Shown piece by piece: positions 33,542-46,300 of a stretch of DNA of 64,000 bases. Position 1 is the first letter of the stretch; every line of letters begins with the position of its first letter. The stretch spans positions 87,914,564-87,978,563 of the forward strand of contig CM077166.1 in the NCBI GenBank assembly GCA_039583875.1, read 5' to 3'. The position numbers were made by a program, and so were the translations under genes. The stretch comes from Platanthera guangdongensis (taxonomy: Eukaryota; Streptophyta; Magnoliopsida; Asparagales; Orchidaceae). Under the pieces are notes generated by a model. That model saw nothing but the letters and a program-made list of their open reading frames with translations, was not told the origin of the DNA and searched no databases.

Positions 33542-33850
33542 TTCTTCAGGACCTAGGTCATCCTCTTCATCAACAATAGGCAGTCGAAGAAGTGTAGAAA
33601 TAGAGGTCTTGTTGAGTTTAATTTTGATTCCTTTAACTTTGGATTTGAGAACTGTCCCATGGCTCTTAACTTTGACGTTCTTAAAAGACTCTTCAACTTC
33701 TGGAAAAAGGATCTTACATGGCTGTTGAAGGACAAATGTGAGGCCGGCGGTGTCGAGAAGTATCAGAAGGTTTTGAAAGTCATCTGAAATGTCGGCGATT
33801 CCGGCGGCAACCAGTTCTGAACCGATTCCAATCTTAGAAGAGGGCGTCAT
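32975..33850 (-). pseudogene. In-frame fusion of the Copia-3 extra ORF with H gag
   Basis: A 291-codon uninterrupted ORF. Residues 1-100 or so (MTPSSKIGIGSELVAAGIAD, then LKSKVKGIKIKLNKTS and LLRLPIVDEEDD) are the N-terminus of the envelope-like ORF, closely matching Copia-1 at 10450. From about residue 104 (LDKIGSGENHKEL onward) it is Gag with WKERVKLFMEASEPRI. The Gag start Met is replaced by Leu at the junction (near 33541). The chimera keeps the upstream array and TATA box (33991-34330). Whether it is expressed is unknown. It could equally be a dead recombination product. Confidence 0.75.
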
Positions 33851-33990
33851 GATCCAGAGATCAGGGAAAAATTTTGCGGCGAGGAGGAAGATGGAGCAGG
33901 CTCTGCAACTTTCGGCGGAAGGAAAAGCATTTCGGCTTACTCGAGAGAGAGAATTTGATTCGTGTAGAAAATGAATTTCGGACTTTTCGA

Positions 33991-34330
33991 TTTATATAAC
34001 CCTAATTTTATGTCTAAGTAAGAAATAAATAAAGCAAACATACCTTGGAATTGGCGGCATATGCCTCGGGTTGCGAATAATGAAATTTGAATCAAAGTAG
34101 AAACTTTACTTCCTGATACTCGAGAGAGTCGGTAGTACTCGAGTGAAGATATAGAAGTACTCGAGTGTGTAAGCTGGACGTACTCGAGTGATGTCTTGGA
34201 AGTACTCGAGTAGAGATATTGAAGTACTCGAGTGAAGCTTTAGTACTCGAGTAGGTCTTTCTACTACTCGAGTAGGTTACTCGAGTAGCTGAAGAAGTAC
34301 TCGTGTAGGTCAAGCAGGTACTCGAGTAGG
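33991..34330 (-). promoter_or_regulatory. Candidate internal promoter of Copia-3: CTCGAG array plus TATA
   Basis: Ten CTCGAG hexamers and one variant lie in 34117-34330, downstream of pol. On the - strand TATATAAA follows at 33991-33998 and the extra ORF starts at 33850, about 141 bp on. Spacing is almost the same as in Copia-1 (TATA to ATG about 146 bp). Promoter activity is inferred from this layout. Confidence 0.55.
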
Positions 34331-34443
34331 TCACTACTTACCGGAGTAGGTTACTTCTTACTCATGTCAAAAAGTTAGAAATTTGAAAAATTCCAACTTT
34401 TATTGATTCTTGATCTCTGAGCCTTCTTGTGAGTCCACCTTCT

Positions 34444-35927
34444 CTAATCTTCTTTGTTGAGCACTCCAAGTTCTGTTTTGAAGAATGAGAACTTAGTCTC
34501 GTCCAGTGACTTCGTAAAAAAATAGCTACAATATGCATGTCTGTAGAGACATACTATACATCTATATCTCCATGCTCCACATGCTCCTGGATGAAGTGAT
34601 ACCTCAGCTCTATGTGCTTTGTCCGGTTGTGCGAGACTGGGTTGTTGGCTATTGCAATTGCGCTTGAAGAGTCGCAAAACAATGGAATGTTCAGAAACTT
34701 CATATTGTAATCTTCAAATTGATTCTTTATCCAAAGCAGCTATGCACAGCAAATGCCTACAGAGATATAATCTGACTCAGCTGTTAAGATTGCAACACAG
34801 TTCTGCTTCTTGCTACTCTAGGAGATAAGCCTTCTTCCAAGGAATTGGCAAGTCCCGGAAGTGCTTTTCCTGTCGTCTTTACTACCTGCAAAATCTGCAT
34901 CTGGAAAATCAATTAGGTCTCTATCATTACTTCTTGGGTACCAAAAGCCAAGATTCGGTGTACCTTTAAGGTATCTCAAAATCTGCTTTGCAGCAGTGTA
35001 GTGAGATTCTTTAGAGTTCACTTGAAATCTAGCACATACAAATGTTGAAAACATTATGTCAGGTCTACTGGCAGTAAGGTAGAGCAAGGATCCACTTATG
35101 CTTCTGTACTTAGTTTCATCAAAATGTTTCCCTTTCTCATCCTTGTCCGGAGACATAGCTGAACTAATTGGAGTCCTCATCGAGGTTGCATTCTCCATTC
35201 CAAATTTCTTAATTAGCACTTTGGTGAACTTAGTCTGTAAGATGAAAATTCCATCTTCATATTGTTTCACCTGAAGCCCTAAGAAATACTTCAGCTCGCC
35301 CATACTGCTCATTTCAAACTTCCCTTGCATAAGTTTTGAAAACTTCTTACAGAGGTTGTCGTCAATAGAGCCAAAAATAATGTCATCGACATAGATTTCC
35401 ACTAACAAAATCATGTCATTTATTTCCCTAAGATATAATGTCTTATCTATCTTTCCCCTTGTGAACTTGTTCTCAAGAAGAAAGCTAGACAACGTCTCAT
35501 ACCAAGCTTGAGGAGCTTGTTTCAGACCATATAACGCTTTATGCAATAAGTAAACATAATCAGGAAAGTTAGAATCAACGAAACCCGGAGGTTGTTCCAC
35601 ATATACCTCTTACTTTATTTCACCATTAAGGAAGACAAACTTCACGTCCATTTGATAGACGGTGAAGCCCTTAAGAGCGGCATATGCTAGGAATAACCTG
35701 ATTTCCTCCAGTCTTGCCAGTGGAGTGTACGTCTGGTTGAAGTTGATTCCTTTTTCTTGACGATATCCTTTGACGACGAGTCTGGCCTTATTCTTTATGA
35801 TCGTTCCATCCTCGTCCATCTTGTTCCTGTGGACCCATTTTGTCCCAATGACATTCTTACCTTTGGGTCTTGGAATAAGTTTCCTTACTTGGCAACGCTT
35901 GAACTGATTTAGTTCTTCCATCGCCAT
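34444..35927 (-). pseudogene. Reverse transcriptase and RNase H of Copia-3
   Basis: The frame 35927-35610 has the RT start ([29 protein letters not shown]). A TAA follows, and the same frame resumes at 35600 with [33 protein letters not shown] and KYFLGLQVKQ. It reaches RNase H (PDADFAGSKDDRKSTSGTCQ) and stops at 34818. The RNase H end (about 34800-34444, TKSLDETKFSFFKTELG) is in shifted frames. Pol ends with LNKED as in Copia-1. Confidence 0.88.
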
Positions 35928-36053
35928 TATCCAAGATGCGTCTGAGTTTGCTTCCTCAAACTTCTTTGGTTCAACCTGTGAGAAAACTCAAGTATAAATT
36001 CTCGTTAGTTGTACCTCGATGAGTTCTGACACCATCTGGGGATCTCATATGAT

Positions 36054-37605
36054 CTAGTTGATGGAGTGTTCCTTCAGATGTCCGAGCTCTATTTTCATTG
36101 CATCTAGAAGTTCTTCAATCACCGGAGTAACTTCATCAACTTGGACGATTTCTTCATCTTGATCATCAACCTCTCCATTAGATGTTGTAATGGTGATCTT
36201 GATGAACTTTTCACATTTATCTTCAGACGGTTCATCCAAGCTAGTTTCTTTCAACTTTATACATGCATCTTCAATGAGCACACTAGAAGAGTTGCCTTGC
36301 AACAAACTCGTCTCATCAAATACAACATGTATTGATTCTTCTACGACCAGAGTTCTTCTATTAAATATCGTGCATGCCTTACTTTGGCTACTATATCCTA
36401 CAAAACATACCTTCAAAACTCTTTTCGCTAAGCATGGTAGTATGATACTTGCCATTGTTAAGCACGAAGCACTTATGACCAAAACAATTCTAAAATACGA
36501 GACAGTTGGTTTCCTGCCCTTTAGAAGTTCGTAAGGTGTCTTATCGTGGTTTTTGTTTATGAGTGCTCGATTTTGAACGTGGCATACAGTGTTGACGGCT
36601 TCAGCCCAGAAGTATTTCGGAAGTGAGGCATCACTCAACATGGTCCTGTCGGCCTCTATGAGTGTCCTATTCCTTCTCTCAGCCACTTTGTTTTGTTGTG
36701 GAGTATGAGGAGAGGAAAACTCATGAAAGATACCCAAGCTTTCACAGAATTCAGTCATGGCCCCAGACTTGAACTCTGTTCTATTGTCACTTCTGATTTT
36801 GACTACGGAATAGTTGTATTCATTCTGGACATGCCTGATAAAATTAGTAAAGATGTTGAAGGTATCTAACTTGTGTTTCAGAAAGAACACCCACGCAAAG
36901 CGAGAATAATCATCAACAATTACCAACGTATAATCCTTACCTCCCAAACATCTAATTTGCAGTGGACCAAACAAGTCCATATGAAGTAGATGAAGACAAC
37001 TATTAGAATATTTGCCAATAACGTTTTTAAAAATAGCCCTTGTTTGCTTACCTTTTACACATGCATGACAAGGTCTATCTTTGACATACTTGACATTTGG
37101 GGCATTACATACTAAGTTCAGTGAAAATAATTTATTAATAGTTTTGAAATTAATATATGCTAGTCTCTTGTGCCATTGTTCACCAAGAGATGCACTATCT
37201 TTTGCTAAAAAGCACAATGGTGTAGAAGAGTCTATACAAATGAAATTTAAACAAAATATGTTCCTGCTTCGAGTGCCGGATAGAATCGTTTCAATATTGT
37301 GAACTGATTTTATCAAGCACTTATCAGCATAAAATTCAACTATGTATTCTTTATCGCAGAGTTGGCTTATGCTTATGAGATTGTTTTCCCGTCCTTCAAC
37401 ATAAGCAACATCTTAGAAGGATACACTATCGTTAGTGATCATACCATAGCCTTTAGTGATTCCTCGGTCTGAACCTCCAAAGATGACCTTTGGCCCGTTC
37501 ACGACTGGAGAATAGTTCTGAAGTAGGCTACTTGTCCCGGTCATGTGCCGAGAGCATCCACTGTCCAAATACCAGATAGGCATTTTGGTGGCCTTTGGAC
37601 ATACC
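36054..37605 (-). pseudogene. Protease and integrase of Copia-3
   Basis: WYLDSGCSRHMTG near 37590-37540 is the protease site; a stop lies in the following SF-stop-DVAYVEG. The 420-codon frame 37316-36054 carries the zinc-binding part (HKRLAYINF, CHACVKGKQT) and integrase acids in HMDLFGP, RSDNRTEF (Gly to Arg) and QQNKVAERRNRTLIE. Between YFRI and CFVGYSSQSK, about 30 residues are out of frame because of compensating indels. Two domains of pol are therefore nearly intact but inactive. Confidence 0.88.
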
Positions 37606-37617
37606 TGAAATTATGAA

Positions 37618-39923
37618 TTAGTTTGCCTTAGGAACCCAAACATGTTTGGGTCCTTGGTGTCGTGTTAGAACACTCCCCCTACGAGTGTTAGCTTTATGAG
37701 TGGTCTTTCTCATACTGCCAACTTGAGGAGTTGCAAAATTTCTATAGTTAAACCAGCAGTCGATGGCAAAGTGAACAATTCTGCCACAGCACCAACAGTC
37801 AAACCTGTTGTATCTTTGCCTTATGTTCTCCTGCTGGACCTTTTGAAGTAGTGGTCTAGCAGGGGCAGCATTCTTGGAGGAAGAAGCTTCATGGTGAAGG
37901 CAATCACATGATTTCTTCTCTTTCATTGGCGTTTCCACAATGGGTTTGACCTTTGGTGTTTTCTTGAAGTTATGACCATGATTGTAAGGGCTATAGATCA
38001 GAAGAATGAGTTCTTCATAAGGTGACTTAAAGACACTCTCATCAAAGTTTCTGGGGCGAGTCCATCCTTGGTAATTTGACTTTGGCTCTACATAGGTAGG
38101 CTTGGTCAAGTGACCATAGGATGAGTCAAGATCAAACACATTAGTTGGTAATATGACTTTCTTAAACGAAATCTAATGTTGAGGGGATTTCCCCTTCTCT
38201 TTGGCCAAGGCCTTCTTGGCGGCCTTATTCTTTCTTTGAGCTTTATTCATCTTGAAGATTTACTAGGAGCTTCTACATAGCCTAGTCCAGCATCCTTGGC
38301 CTTAGCTGAGAATTCAACAACGAATAGAAGAACAGTCTTAGGCTTCGAGAAACTTTCAACAAGTTTCTTTTCAGTAGCGAGTTGTTCTTCCAACACTTTG
38401 ATGACTTTCTCTTTTAAGTCAAGGTGCTCAAGAGCCTTACTGTATTATTCAATAGCAGTATTGAAGGTTTCTTTGAGTGTGTCAGTCTTATCGACTTCCT
38501 CTCTCAAGGTTCTCTCTTCAGCTTTTAGAGACTTAATCTCCTTAGCTTGAGTTTTCACGACTCGTCGACATTTGTCGTATGCCTTGATTAACTCCTTGTA
38601 CTGGGACATGAGTTCAGACTCATCGTTAGAAGAGTTGTCCTTATTATCAAGCTCAAAAGCTTCAGATTCTGGAAGAGGAGTGTGAGAGTTTAACTTCCCA
38701 GGGAATTGGGGCTCTTGATCGTCATCACTCTGAGCCATAAGCCCAAAGTAGGTTTCTTCTTCTTCACTCGACTCAGATGAGTCGGAGTCACTAAGAGTTT
38801 TGCCCTTCTTGGCTATCAGGCTCTTCTCTGTCTTCTTCTTATTATATGAGGACTTCTTTTCTTCTCTCTTTCCACCCTCCTTATTCTTGTGGGGGCAGTC
38901 AGCAATGATATGACCTGGTTTATCACAACAGTAACAAACGATGTCAGCAAAAATATATTTGTTCGGTTTAGAAGCATACCTGGCATGGCTACTTGAGCCT
39001 TTTATGTGTCGATCACAATCGTGTCATGATCTTCTGTAGGAGGCATCCTTGCCTTTCCATTGCTTCTTTTTGTTCAAGAATTTCTTGAACTGTCGTGAGA
39101 GCAGAGAGAACTCTCCTTCAGATAGCCCAGAGCCTGAGGTACTTGGCTCCGAGGTTTCTTCTTCACTTACTTCTTGTGCTGGGGCGGGAGAGGCAACCTT
39201 TGACTTCCTTGAGGTGTCTGCCTTTAGAGCAACAGACTTTTCCTTGGATGTAGACCTGCTTTTCTCTTATTCAGCCTTTCTGGTGTTGAGTTGAAGCTCA
39301 TATGACATAAGCTTCCCAAAGAGATTCTGCAGGTCTGTCTCAGCTAGCTTTCCAAATTCCCTGATGGCACAAACCTTGTTATCTCATTCCTTGGTTATTG
39401 ATCTCAAGAACTTATCATTTATTTCTCCATTTGTGAAGACTCGGCCATAGACCCTAAGGCCATTGACTATCTTAAAGATGTTCTCAAAAGGGTCAGCAAT
39501 GGTGTCCTTGTGTCCTTGTCGGAAGGCTTCACACTTCTAGTTCAGAAGGGATCTTCTATCATCCTTAACTTCTTCTGTACCTTACATCAAAGTGACTAGG
39601 GACTGACACATCTCCTTGGCAGACTGGCAGTGGATCAAGTTCTACAATAAGGAGTCATCGACTGCACTTGGTATTATGTTCTTGGCCTTTTTATCTAAAG
39701 GCACAAGTGCAATCTCGTCTTTGTCAAGATCCATCAATTTCTTTGCAACTTTCTTTGTTGAATCGATTGTGGAGATGATCATAGGAATGTAATGACCTTC
39801 TTCAATGATCTTGAATATCCTTGGATCCACAGCTTCCATGAAGATTCTGATTCTTTCTTTCCACACGGGAAAGTTATTCTTGGTGCACAATGGAAGCTTG
39901 GCAAAATCTTTAGCCTTGTCCAT
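37618..39923 (-). pseudogene. Gag of Copia-3 with two zinc knuckles
   Basis: It starts MDKAKDFAKLPLCTKNNFPV and WKERIRIFMEAVDPRIF, then has stops at 39642 and further places. The first knuckle is CYCCDKPGHIIADC (about 38940-38895). A charged coiled-coil-like stretch (38738-38445) and a second canonical knuckle, CWCCGRIVHFAIDC (about 37800-37755), follow. The two-knuckle layout equals Copia-1, and here the second one keeps His. Confidence 0.86.
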
Positions 39924-39993
39924 GCTTGGATAATCTCAATAGGCAACTAGAGAAGGATCTGATCAAGGTGTTAACCTTTTAATCATCAACCTG

Positions 39994-40005
39994 GCTCTGA
40001 TACCA
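39994..40005 (-). other. Primer binding site of Copia-3
   Basis: TGGTATCAGAGC on the - strand, a perfect match to the initiator tRNA-Met site, two bases inside the LTR. Confidence 0.9.
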
Positions 40006-40007
40006 AT

Positions 40008-41903
40008 TGAAAGTGATCAGTTGTCTACCTAAATCACGTAGAGTGGGGTGAATAGGTGAGTTGTGCGTCTTTTTGCGGAATAAAAAATTAGAGATCTCTG
40101 CACACAATTATCAACCAAGCAATCACAAACGACAAAAGATTTATAGTGGTTCCATAACCTAGGGTACGTCCACTTTAACTCACCGATCTATCAAAGCACT
40201 GGAATCAGGTACTCCACTATCTCGGATTGAAAACCAATCCTACACCTCGGAACAACGTTCCTACAATCTCGATCCACAACACAGATCTACACACGGAAGA
40301 TATAACTTCCTACAACTCGGAGACAAAAAGATCCTACACTCAGAGAGAAATCTCCTACAAGAATGAAATCTAGTGTATAAGAAAATTCAAACAGATTTAT
40401 TTCACAGATCTGAAAATCTTGGCCAAGGTCTTCCTCTTGATCTTTAAGGCTTTCTTAGAAACTATTGAAGAAGATGGCTCGGCAAGAACTGGATCTAGAA
40501 TTCTTTGACTTCACACAATCAGATAGATGATGAGGAATGAAAAACAATCTCTATCTGGAAGTCTTCTTGATCTGAATCTTATGGATCGAAAACCCTAGCC
40601 GTGTATGCGCGATGAGGATCAGCGGCGGCGTTGGTTTCTGTTTTTAGACAGAGAGAGTGAGACTCAGAAAAAATACTTAGAATAAAACTTGACAGCACTT
40701 GTTAGGGTTAGTCGGTTTTGACAAGACCTTATATAAGATCTCCCTAATGGTCATAATTAGCCTTAATGACGTACACGTGGACTAATCACATCAAGGCATT
40801 TGAAATTTCGATCAAATATGGACTTAGCAAATTTCCTGAAAAGAATGACTTAAATACTCGAGAGAGTACGTACCTACTCGAGTACTATTTTGATTACTCG
40901 AGAGAATAGAGGAAGATTACTCGAGTAAATAACTTAAAGAAAATCCAGAAATGATGACCAACTACTATAGTACACAAAGACTTACTCGTGTGCTAATATA
41001 ATTACTCGAGATGTGGAGTTGAACTACTCGAGTACAATAAGTACTACTAGAGAGAATATAAATTAACTACTCGAGAGGTAGAAGGAATACTCGAGTCAAA
41101 GACTTAGAATAATTTCTGGGAGACGAAACTAGGTTACTTGAGTAGTGAAACTGGACTACTCGAGAGGAGATAAACTACTCGAGTACATGGATATCACTAC
41201 TCGAGTAATGGACTTAGAAAAACTTTTTAGGGATGAAAAACTTATCACTCGAGTATTTAATCTGGACTACTCGAGTAGTAGATGGAGTACTCGAGTACAT
41301 AAACTTGACTACTCGAGTGAAGTAAAATTACACGAAATCCTGTCTTCTGTAACTCGAGACAAAAGACTAATCTACTTGAGTACTTATATGACTACTCGAG
41401 TAAATGACTTAGAAACTTTTTTGGAGAGGAAATTTTGTTAATTCGAGAATAAGAGATGATCTACTCAAGTAATTGACTTGGCTACTTGAGAGCTAATTCC
41501 CTTACTCAAGTACAGATAGACCTACTCGAGTATTGACTAAGTGTTTCACTCGAGTATGTAAGTAACTACTTTAGTAAAATACTTAGCAAAAATTTCTTCA
41601 ACAAAATTTTCTCTTCTTAAAGAATTCAGCAACAAGCCTTTCTCCAATCAGTCCTAGTGCTTGAAAATGAAGTGTATCCCAATAGAGAGGCTACACATGA
41701 GTCAACACCATAGATCACACAACGAGGGATTACATTATATGGTCCTGTGTTTGGTGACCCATTGTAGACTGATAATGATCTACACTTGGCAATAAAGTCC
41801 AGCAAACACATAACTCAAACAAAAACAACAAATAAAATTTAATTCATCTTAGTTCAAGGGTGACTTCACCAAATCTCGGTCAATGTGGATACAATACCCA
41901 ACA
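40008..41903 (-). repeat. 5' LTR of Copia-3
   Basis: About 1896 bp. It starts TGTTGGGTATTG on the - strand and ends with CTTTCA, like Copia-1. It has TATATAAGG at 40727-40735 and a decayed CTCGAG array upstream of it. Its partner LTR is lost. Confidence 0.85.
40727..41575 (-). promoter_or_regulatory. U3 promoter of Copia-3: degenerate CTCGAG array and TATA box
   Basis: TACTCGAGTA and one-base variants (TACTTGAG, TACTCAAG, CTCGAGAG) fill 40854-41575. The TATA box lies about 120 bp downstream on the - strand. More motifs are mutated than in Copia-1, consistent with greater age. Confidence 0.6.
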
Positions 41904-42139
41904 GAAAGTGTGTCCCAATAGAGAGGCTACAAATGAGTCAACACCATGGATCACACAATGAGGGATTACATAGTATGGTCATGTGTTTGGAGACTCATTG
42001 CAGACTGACATTGGTCTAGAATTTCTCAATTAAGTCTTGTAAACACTTAACAAAAAGTGCATCAAATACAAACTTAATTCATCTTAGTTTAAGGGTGACT
42101 TCATACAAATCTGGGCTATTGCGGATGCAATACCAAACA
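41904..42139 (-). repeat. Terminal fragment of an older CTCGAG-family LTR
   Basis: About 235 bp repeat the last part of the Copia-3 LTR (TATCCCAATAGAGAGGCTAC onward to an ACCAAACA end) as a diverged direct copy. Copia-3 therefore probably inserted into, or recombined with, an older LTR of the same family. Confidence 0.65.
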
Positions 42140-43257
42140 TGCTGAAATACTTAAAATTAAACTGTGTTCTTAAGCAACAATCACACAACAGCTAGTTCAG
42201 AACAAAGTAACTGCAAGAGGAGGTGTAGAAATACAACCAAATGCGCGAAGGCTTTCTGAGATTCGTGGCCGGAGTCAAGGGTTGTTGGGACTTGTCCGAG
42301 CTCTGTCTACGGATATCGTCCGGGGTCAAGAAGGGCTGTCACCTCCTTCCAATAACCCGTCTTCTTCATGAATAGGCACTGCGCTGAATCTGTCCGAAGA
42401 ACTCCACGGATGCAGCACCTTATGAGCTTGAAACAGAGCTTGGAGTTTGGAGAAGAGAATGGTGGCCGGAGATGAAGCTATTACAAGCATTTGGAGGAAG
42501 AATGGTGGTCAGATCAACTCTTCAAGGTGGAGAGAGAAAATAATGGCTGGAGGAAAGTTTCCCCTCTCAAAAGAGCAGAAAAGGGCGGTTGGGTCAGACT
42601 TGATCAAAAATCTTACAAAGAAGAAGAAATCTACGCTTTAAATATAATCATGTCACAGAAATAGGCAGGAATAGTTTGGAGCACGACCGTGCAAAATCCG
42701 TGCGATATTAACTTCCAGAATAAGTCTGCGGAAGGAGAAGCGTTGACCCGTGCGTTTTACTCCCGCACGGGCATTTCTGCCCGTGTGAGAAGGAAATCGC
42801 ACGTGTAGCGACAATGAGCAGGAATTCAGGACACTACAGGGGAACCATAAGTTTTACTTACGTATGGGAGCTGCCGCCCGTGCGTGAACAAAGCGCACGA
42901 TTAACCAGAGAAGGGAACAAACTAGAAAGCTATATGAAAACGTGTGTTTACTCCGCACACGGTTACGATGAAACCATGCGTCAACCGTGCGTGAGGATCG
43001 TCGAACTCAGCTCGAAAAAATTCGTCGATCTCAACTCGATGTTCTTCCAGCTGAACAAAACGCACGATCTGGCACAAACAGTGCGTGAAAGAAATGCACG
43101 ACCGTGTGTTTTCCACAAATCAGAATTCCTGTCTTGCGGAAAATGCAACACCTTCACATCAATGAAACTGAGCTGGAGCACAAGCTCCCAACAACAATAA
43201 TACAAACAAAATTAAACATAAAGAGCCATGGGGAGCACCATGTGCATACCCCCAACA
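42140..43257 (-). repeat. Probable LTR of another copia family (remnant or solo)
   Basis: On the - strand it would start TGTTGGGGGTATGC at 43257, then carry a motif array, a TATA-like TATATTTAAA at 42637-42646 and a leader-like region. This order matches the other copia LTRs here. No internal region, primer site or clear target duplication was found, so it may be a solo LTR or a fragment. The short ORFs in it are not supported as genes. Confidence 0.4.
42637..43110 (-). promoter_or_regulatory. GCACG/CGTGC array upstream of a TATA-like box
   Basis: Repeated GCACG...CGTGC pairs (for example GCACGACCGTGC at 42681-42692 and CCGTGCG, CGCACGGGC) plus TCGTCGAACTCAGCTCGA-like units fill 42681-43110. 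The TATA-like box lies about 35 bp downstream on the - strand. Confidence 0.45.
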
Positions 43258-43305
43258 ACAGAATGCGTAATTACACACCCTCGAGCCAAAACAGTGCACA
43301 AAATA

Positions 43306-46300
43306 TGTAAGACACCTCCCCCTTACCAAGGAGTTAACCCAGTCGTATGCCCAGAACCATCGTCTTACGGTGGCACTAACACGCGGGTTAGTCGACACCG
43401 CAACACGCCGATTCTGCCGACTAGTACGGTCATATAACCTGTTGGACAAAAGAGAGTAAGAAGAAAAAATAGTATGAAGCAACCACAAGTCCACAAGTCA
43501 CAGTACTATCTCATAATAAATAAACTACATCGGTCCAGCATGAGTTATATAAAATAGAGAAAAAGGGCTTATGCCTACTACATAATGACAAATATCTCTC
43601 TCATAAATGACAACAAGAGGAAGCTACACTATCCTCAGAAGACTCGTCCCACATGACGTCGAGCTGCAGTAGTAGTAGTGGGTGGAGGTGGTATCAGCTC
43701 CTCACGTCCTGCCACCTCGTCCTGCTGGTTCTCCCTCTCCTCGAGCTCCTAAAATGATTGGTCACACTGACTGTTAGTCTAAAAGACTAAGTCGTTTCCT
43801 CCGCACCTCGCCCCGCAACTCCTAGGCACCGGGCGGGAGGATGAAGTGGAGGACAACAAGGGGTGAAACAAGGAAGCAGGTGACAATGGAACTATACTAA
43901 CAAGTAGATATACATCAATATATCTATTCTAGCAGTTCTATATATATAGTGCAGGAAGTAAAAGAATTGAACAGGAACAAGTATGTGCAGTAAATTAACA
44001 GTACTGGAAGTAAGCAGAGTAAAGACAGTAAGTAAAATAAACTTATACTACCATCACAGAAGTACCTTAACCTATATGAATGCCCATACAAACATATAAG
44101 TTAAGGTTTCCAGAAATATAACTTATCATATAAAAGAACTCATACTAATTTATATGATAAGGATCCATGGTGCATATGACCTAGTTATGAATGTATGACA
44201 TGCATGCGTTTTATGGTTCATACAAGTGCAACTCACAAACACGACCCTGTGATCACAGAACTTTAGTTCGACTTTTTGGAGCTAGCATCACTCTCTGGTA
44301 CCACCGTTATGGCTACGACAACAGTGGAGCGGGCGTCTCCACTCCTAGGCGGGTATCACACTACCAGCCTAAACCTCCCATATGCCTCTATACATGTCGT
44401 AGGTGCACTCTAGAGTCTCTGCGTACTATTTGTTGGCTACCCACCAGTCTTTTTGGTCGAGTGTGCATTTTCGGGGATCGTCCTCCAGACTGCAGCATAA
44501 AATAACCCACTGGCCACTCAAACCATCACACCTCGCTAGAGCCACGGTACTGTCATCGGTGTGAAGATTGGCCCAGTACCGTATGACCCGCCACAAGTTT
44601 AAGCACATGCAAGATATTTCAACCCAAGCCTCCAGCTCGCAGGACCAAACCGTCCTGAAACCCTCCAACCCATCACGGGTGAGATTGCATATTTGTGCCT
44701 TAGTTCTAAATCCCTCCAACCCTCCTCGGTTGAGAATGCACATTTGTGTGTTTATTCAAATCCCTCAAACCCATCACGGGAGAGAATGAACCACAATGCC
44801 TTAACATATTAGACTACTCTTGTCTAGTGTTAGTTACACGTAGTAGTTTAGGGTTAATCTCAGGACTACCAAGGGCATGCTCGGTGAAGGGCTCTTGAGG
44901 GCACTAGGAACTACGATGGTCTGAATCCCAAAGCTCTCTTTCTCAAGGATATTTACTCTTATTAGTGTCTACCCCATATCCATATTCTGCTCTCATTATT
45001 ACTCTGGAGTGATCCTAGTGACTTAAGATGTTAATAGAAGGGCGGCGGTCTTCCACCGGCCTTTGTTATAATTACTATCCTAGGACTTGCGCTCCATCGC
45101 TCGTAACCAAGAAATGACCTATAGTAGACCAACCAGGGTTTATTCTCCCAAAATAATTACCATCTGAATGTTTATTCTTATCCCCCTACGGTCCTAGTAA
45201 TATATACTATCTGAGCTAGACACAACCCATGACCTACTACCACCCATAAAGTACGACTTCCAATTTGTTGTCCAAAGTGACCCTAACCATTTATCATGGA
45301 ATGATATGATATATGATATTGATTATGTGGAGTTTTCACTATTTTTCTAAATCGTATGACCCTAAATTAAATCCTTTAATTAAGTGGCCTAGGTCACTTT
45401 ATACAAGAAGTACTACATCAAGTGATCCCCCTGGTCTAATAAATTTTCCTGATGATCATCTAGGCTAATTATGACTGGTTTCCAAGATTTGTAATTTTCC
45501 CATTTATATTTCCATTTAATTTTCATTTAAGTTAAATCCATGAATTGGCCACTTTACAAATGAAGTAAATTAAATATGCTTCTAAAAATTCTAGGAAACT
45601 TATTGCAGATGTAAATTGCTGAAATTGTACCAAATACAAAAATTCATGGTCCTAAACAGTAATTTGGATTACCAACACTCATATGATAAATATTACAAAA
45701 ATGCTATTATTTGAATTTTAAACCTATAGAGGCATCCAAAAATATCAAGAAAATTACACATGCTCACAAGCACATAATTATTCACTAGGAATTTTTCCAT
45801 AAAATTCCAACTGTAAATTCCATCATTTTTTAAATAATTCCATAAAGGGGAAAAATTATAAATTCTACATAATTTCAAAATATATTCATGTAACAGACCC
45901 ATAAAATTTTTCAGGGGTTAATTATGACTCCCTTGAGTTCTTAACAAAATTTGAGAATTTTAACTCATCAATAAACCTATTTTCAAATTTTTATTCTAAA
46001 ATGGCCTAATACTCAAAAATTCCAAATAATGTGATTTTTGATCCCAAAAATCCCATTACTTCTGTTGAAGGTATATTTCACCCTAATAATCCTCTGACCA
46101 AGATTTCATAGACTTTTCATGTTCCAAATGGGATAAGTCCCCATTATATAGATTTTTGCTAAAGGCACCTCAAGCCTATATTCATCATACTCATGAAAGT
46201 GATTTTACCCAACATGCAGAGGCCCAAAGGGGCTGAAATTTTTATCATGGTCTTATATTGCCCAAAGGCCATGCCACCAAAATTTGGGGCCATACCAAGC

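Larger units (their letters stand above)
33541..41903 (-). mobile_element. SIRE-type Ty1/copia element lacking its 3' end (Copia-3)
   Basis: On the - strand it has a 5' LTR (40008-41903), primer site, gag, pol, the array-TATA module and the first 100 codons of the extra ORF. There it joins the gag of H. The rest of the extra ORF and the 3' LTR are missing. Sequence and CTCGAG motifs place it close to Copia-1, but the LTR is clearly more diverged. Numerous stops and frameshifts indicate an old copy. Confidence 0.85.

Noticed and set aside
42447..42641. Short ORF that could be read as a host gene exon
   Set aside because: It lies in the leader-like part of a probable LTR, next to the TATA-like box, with no homology recognised.
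43104..43494. Overlapping ORFs around 42800-43500 with apparently gene-like Met starts
   Set aside because: They fall in LTR sequence, cross the T2 LTR end, and have no domain or codon conservation.
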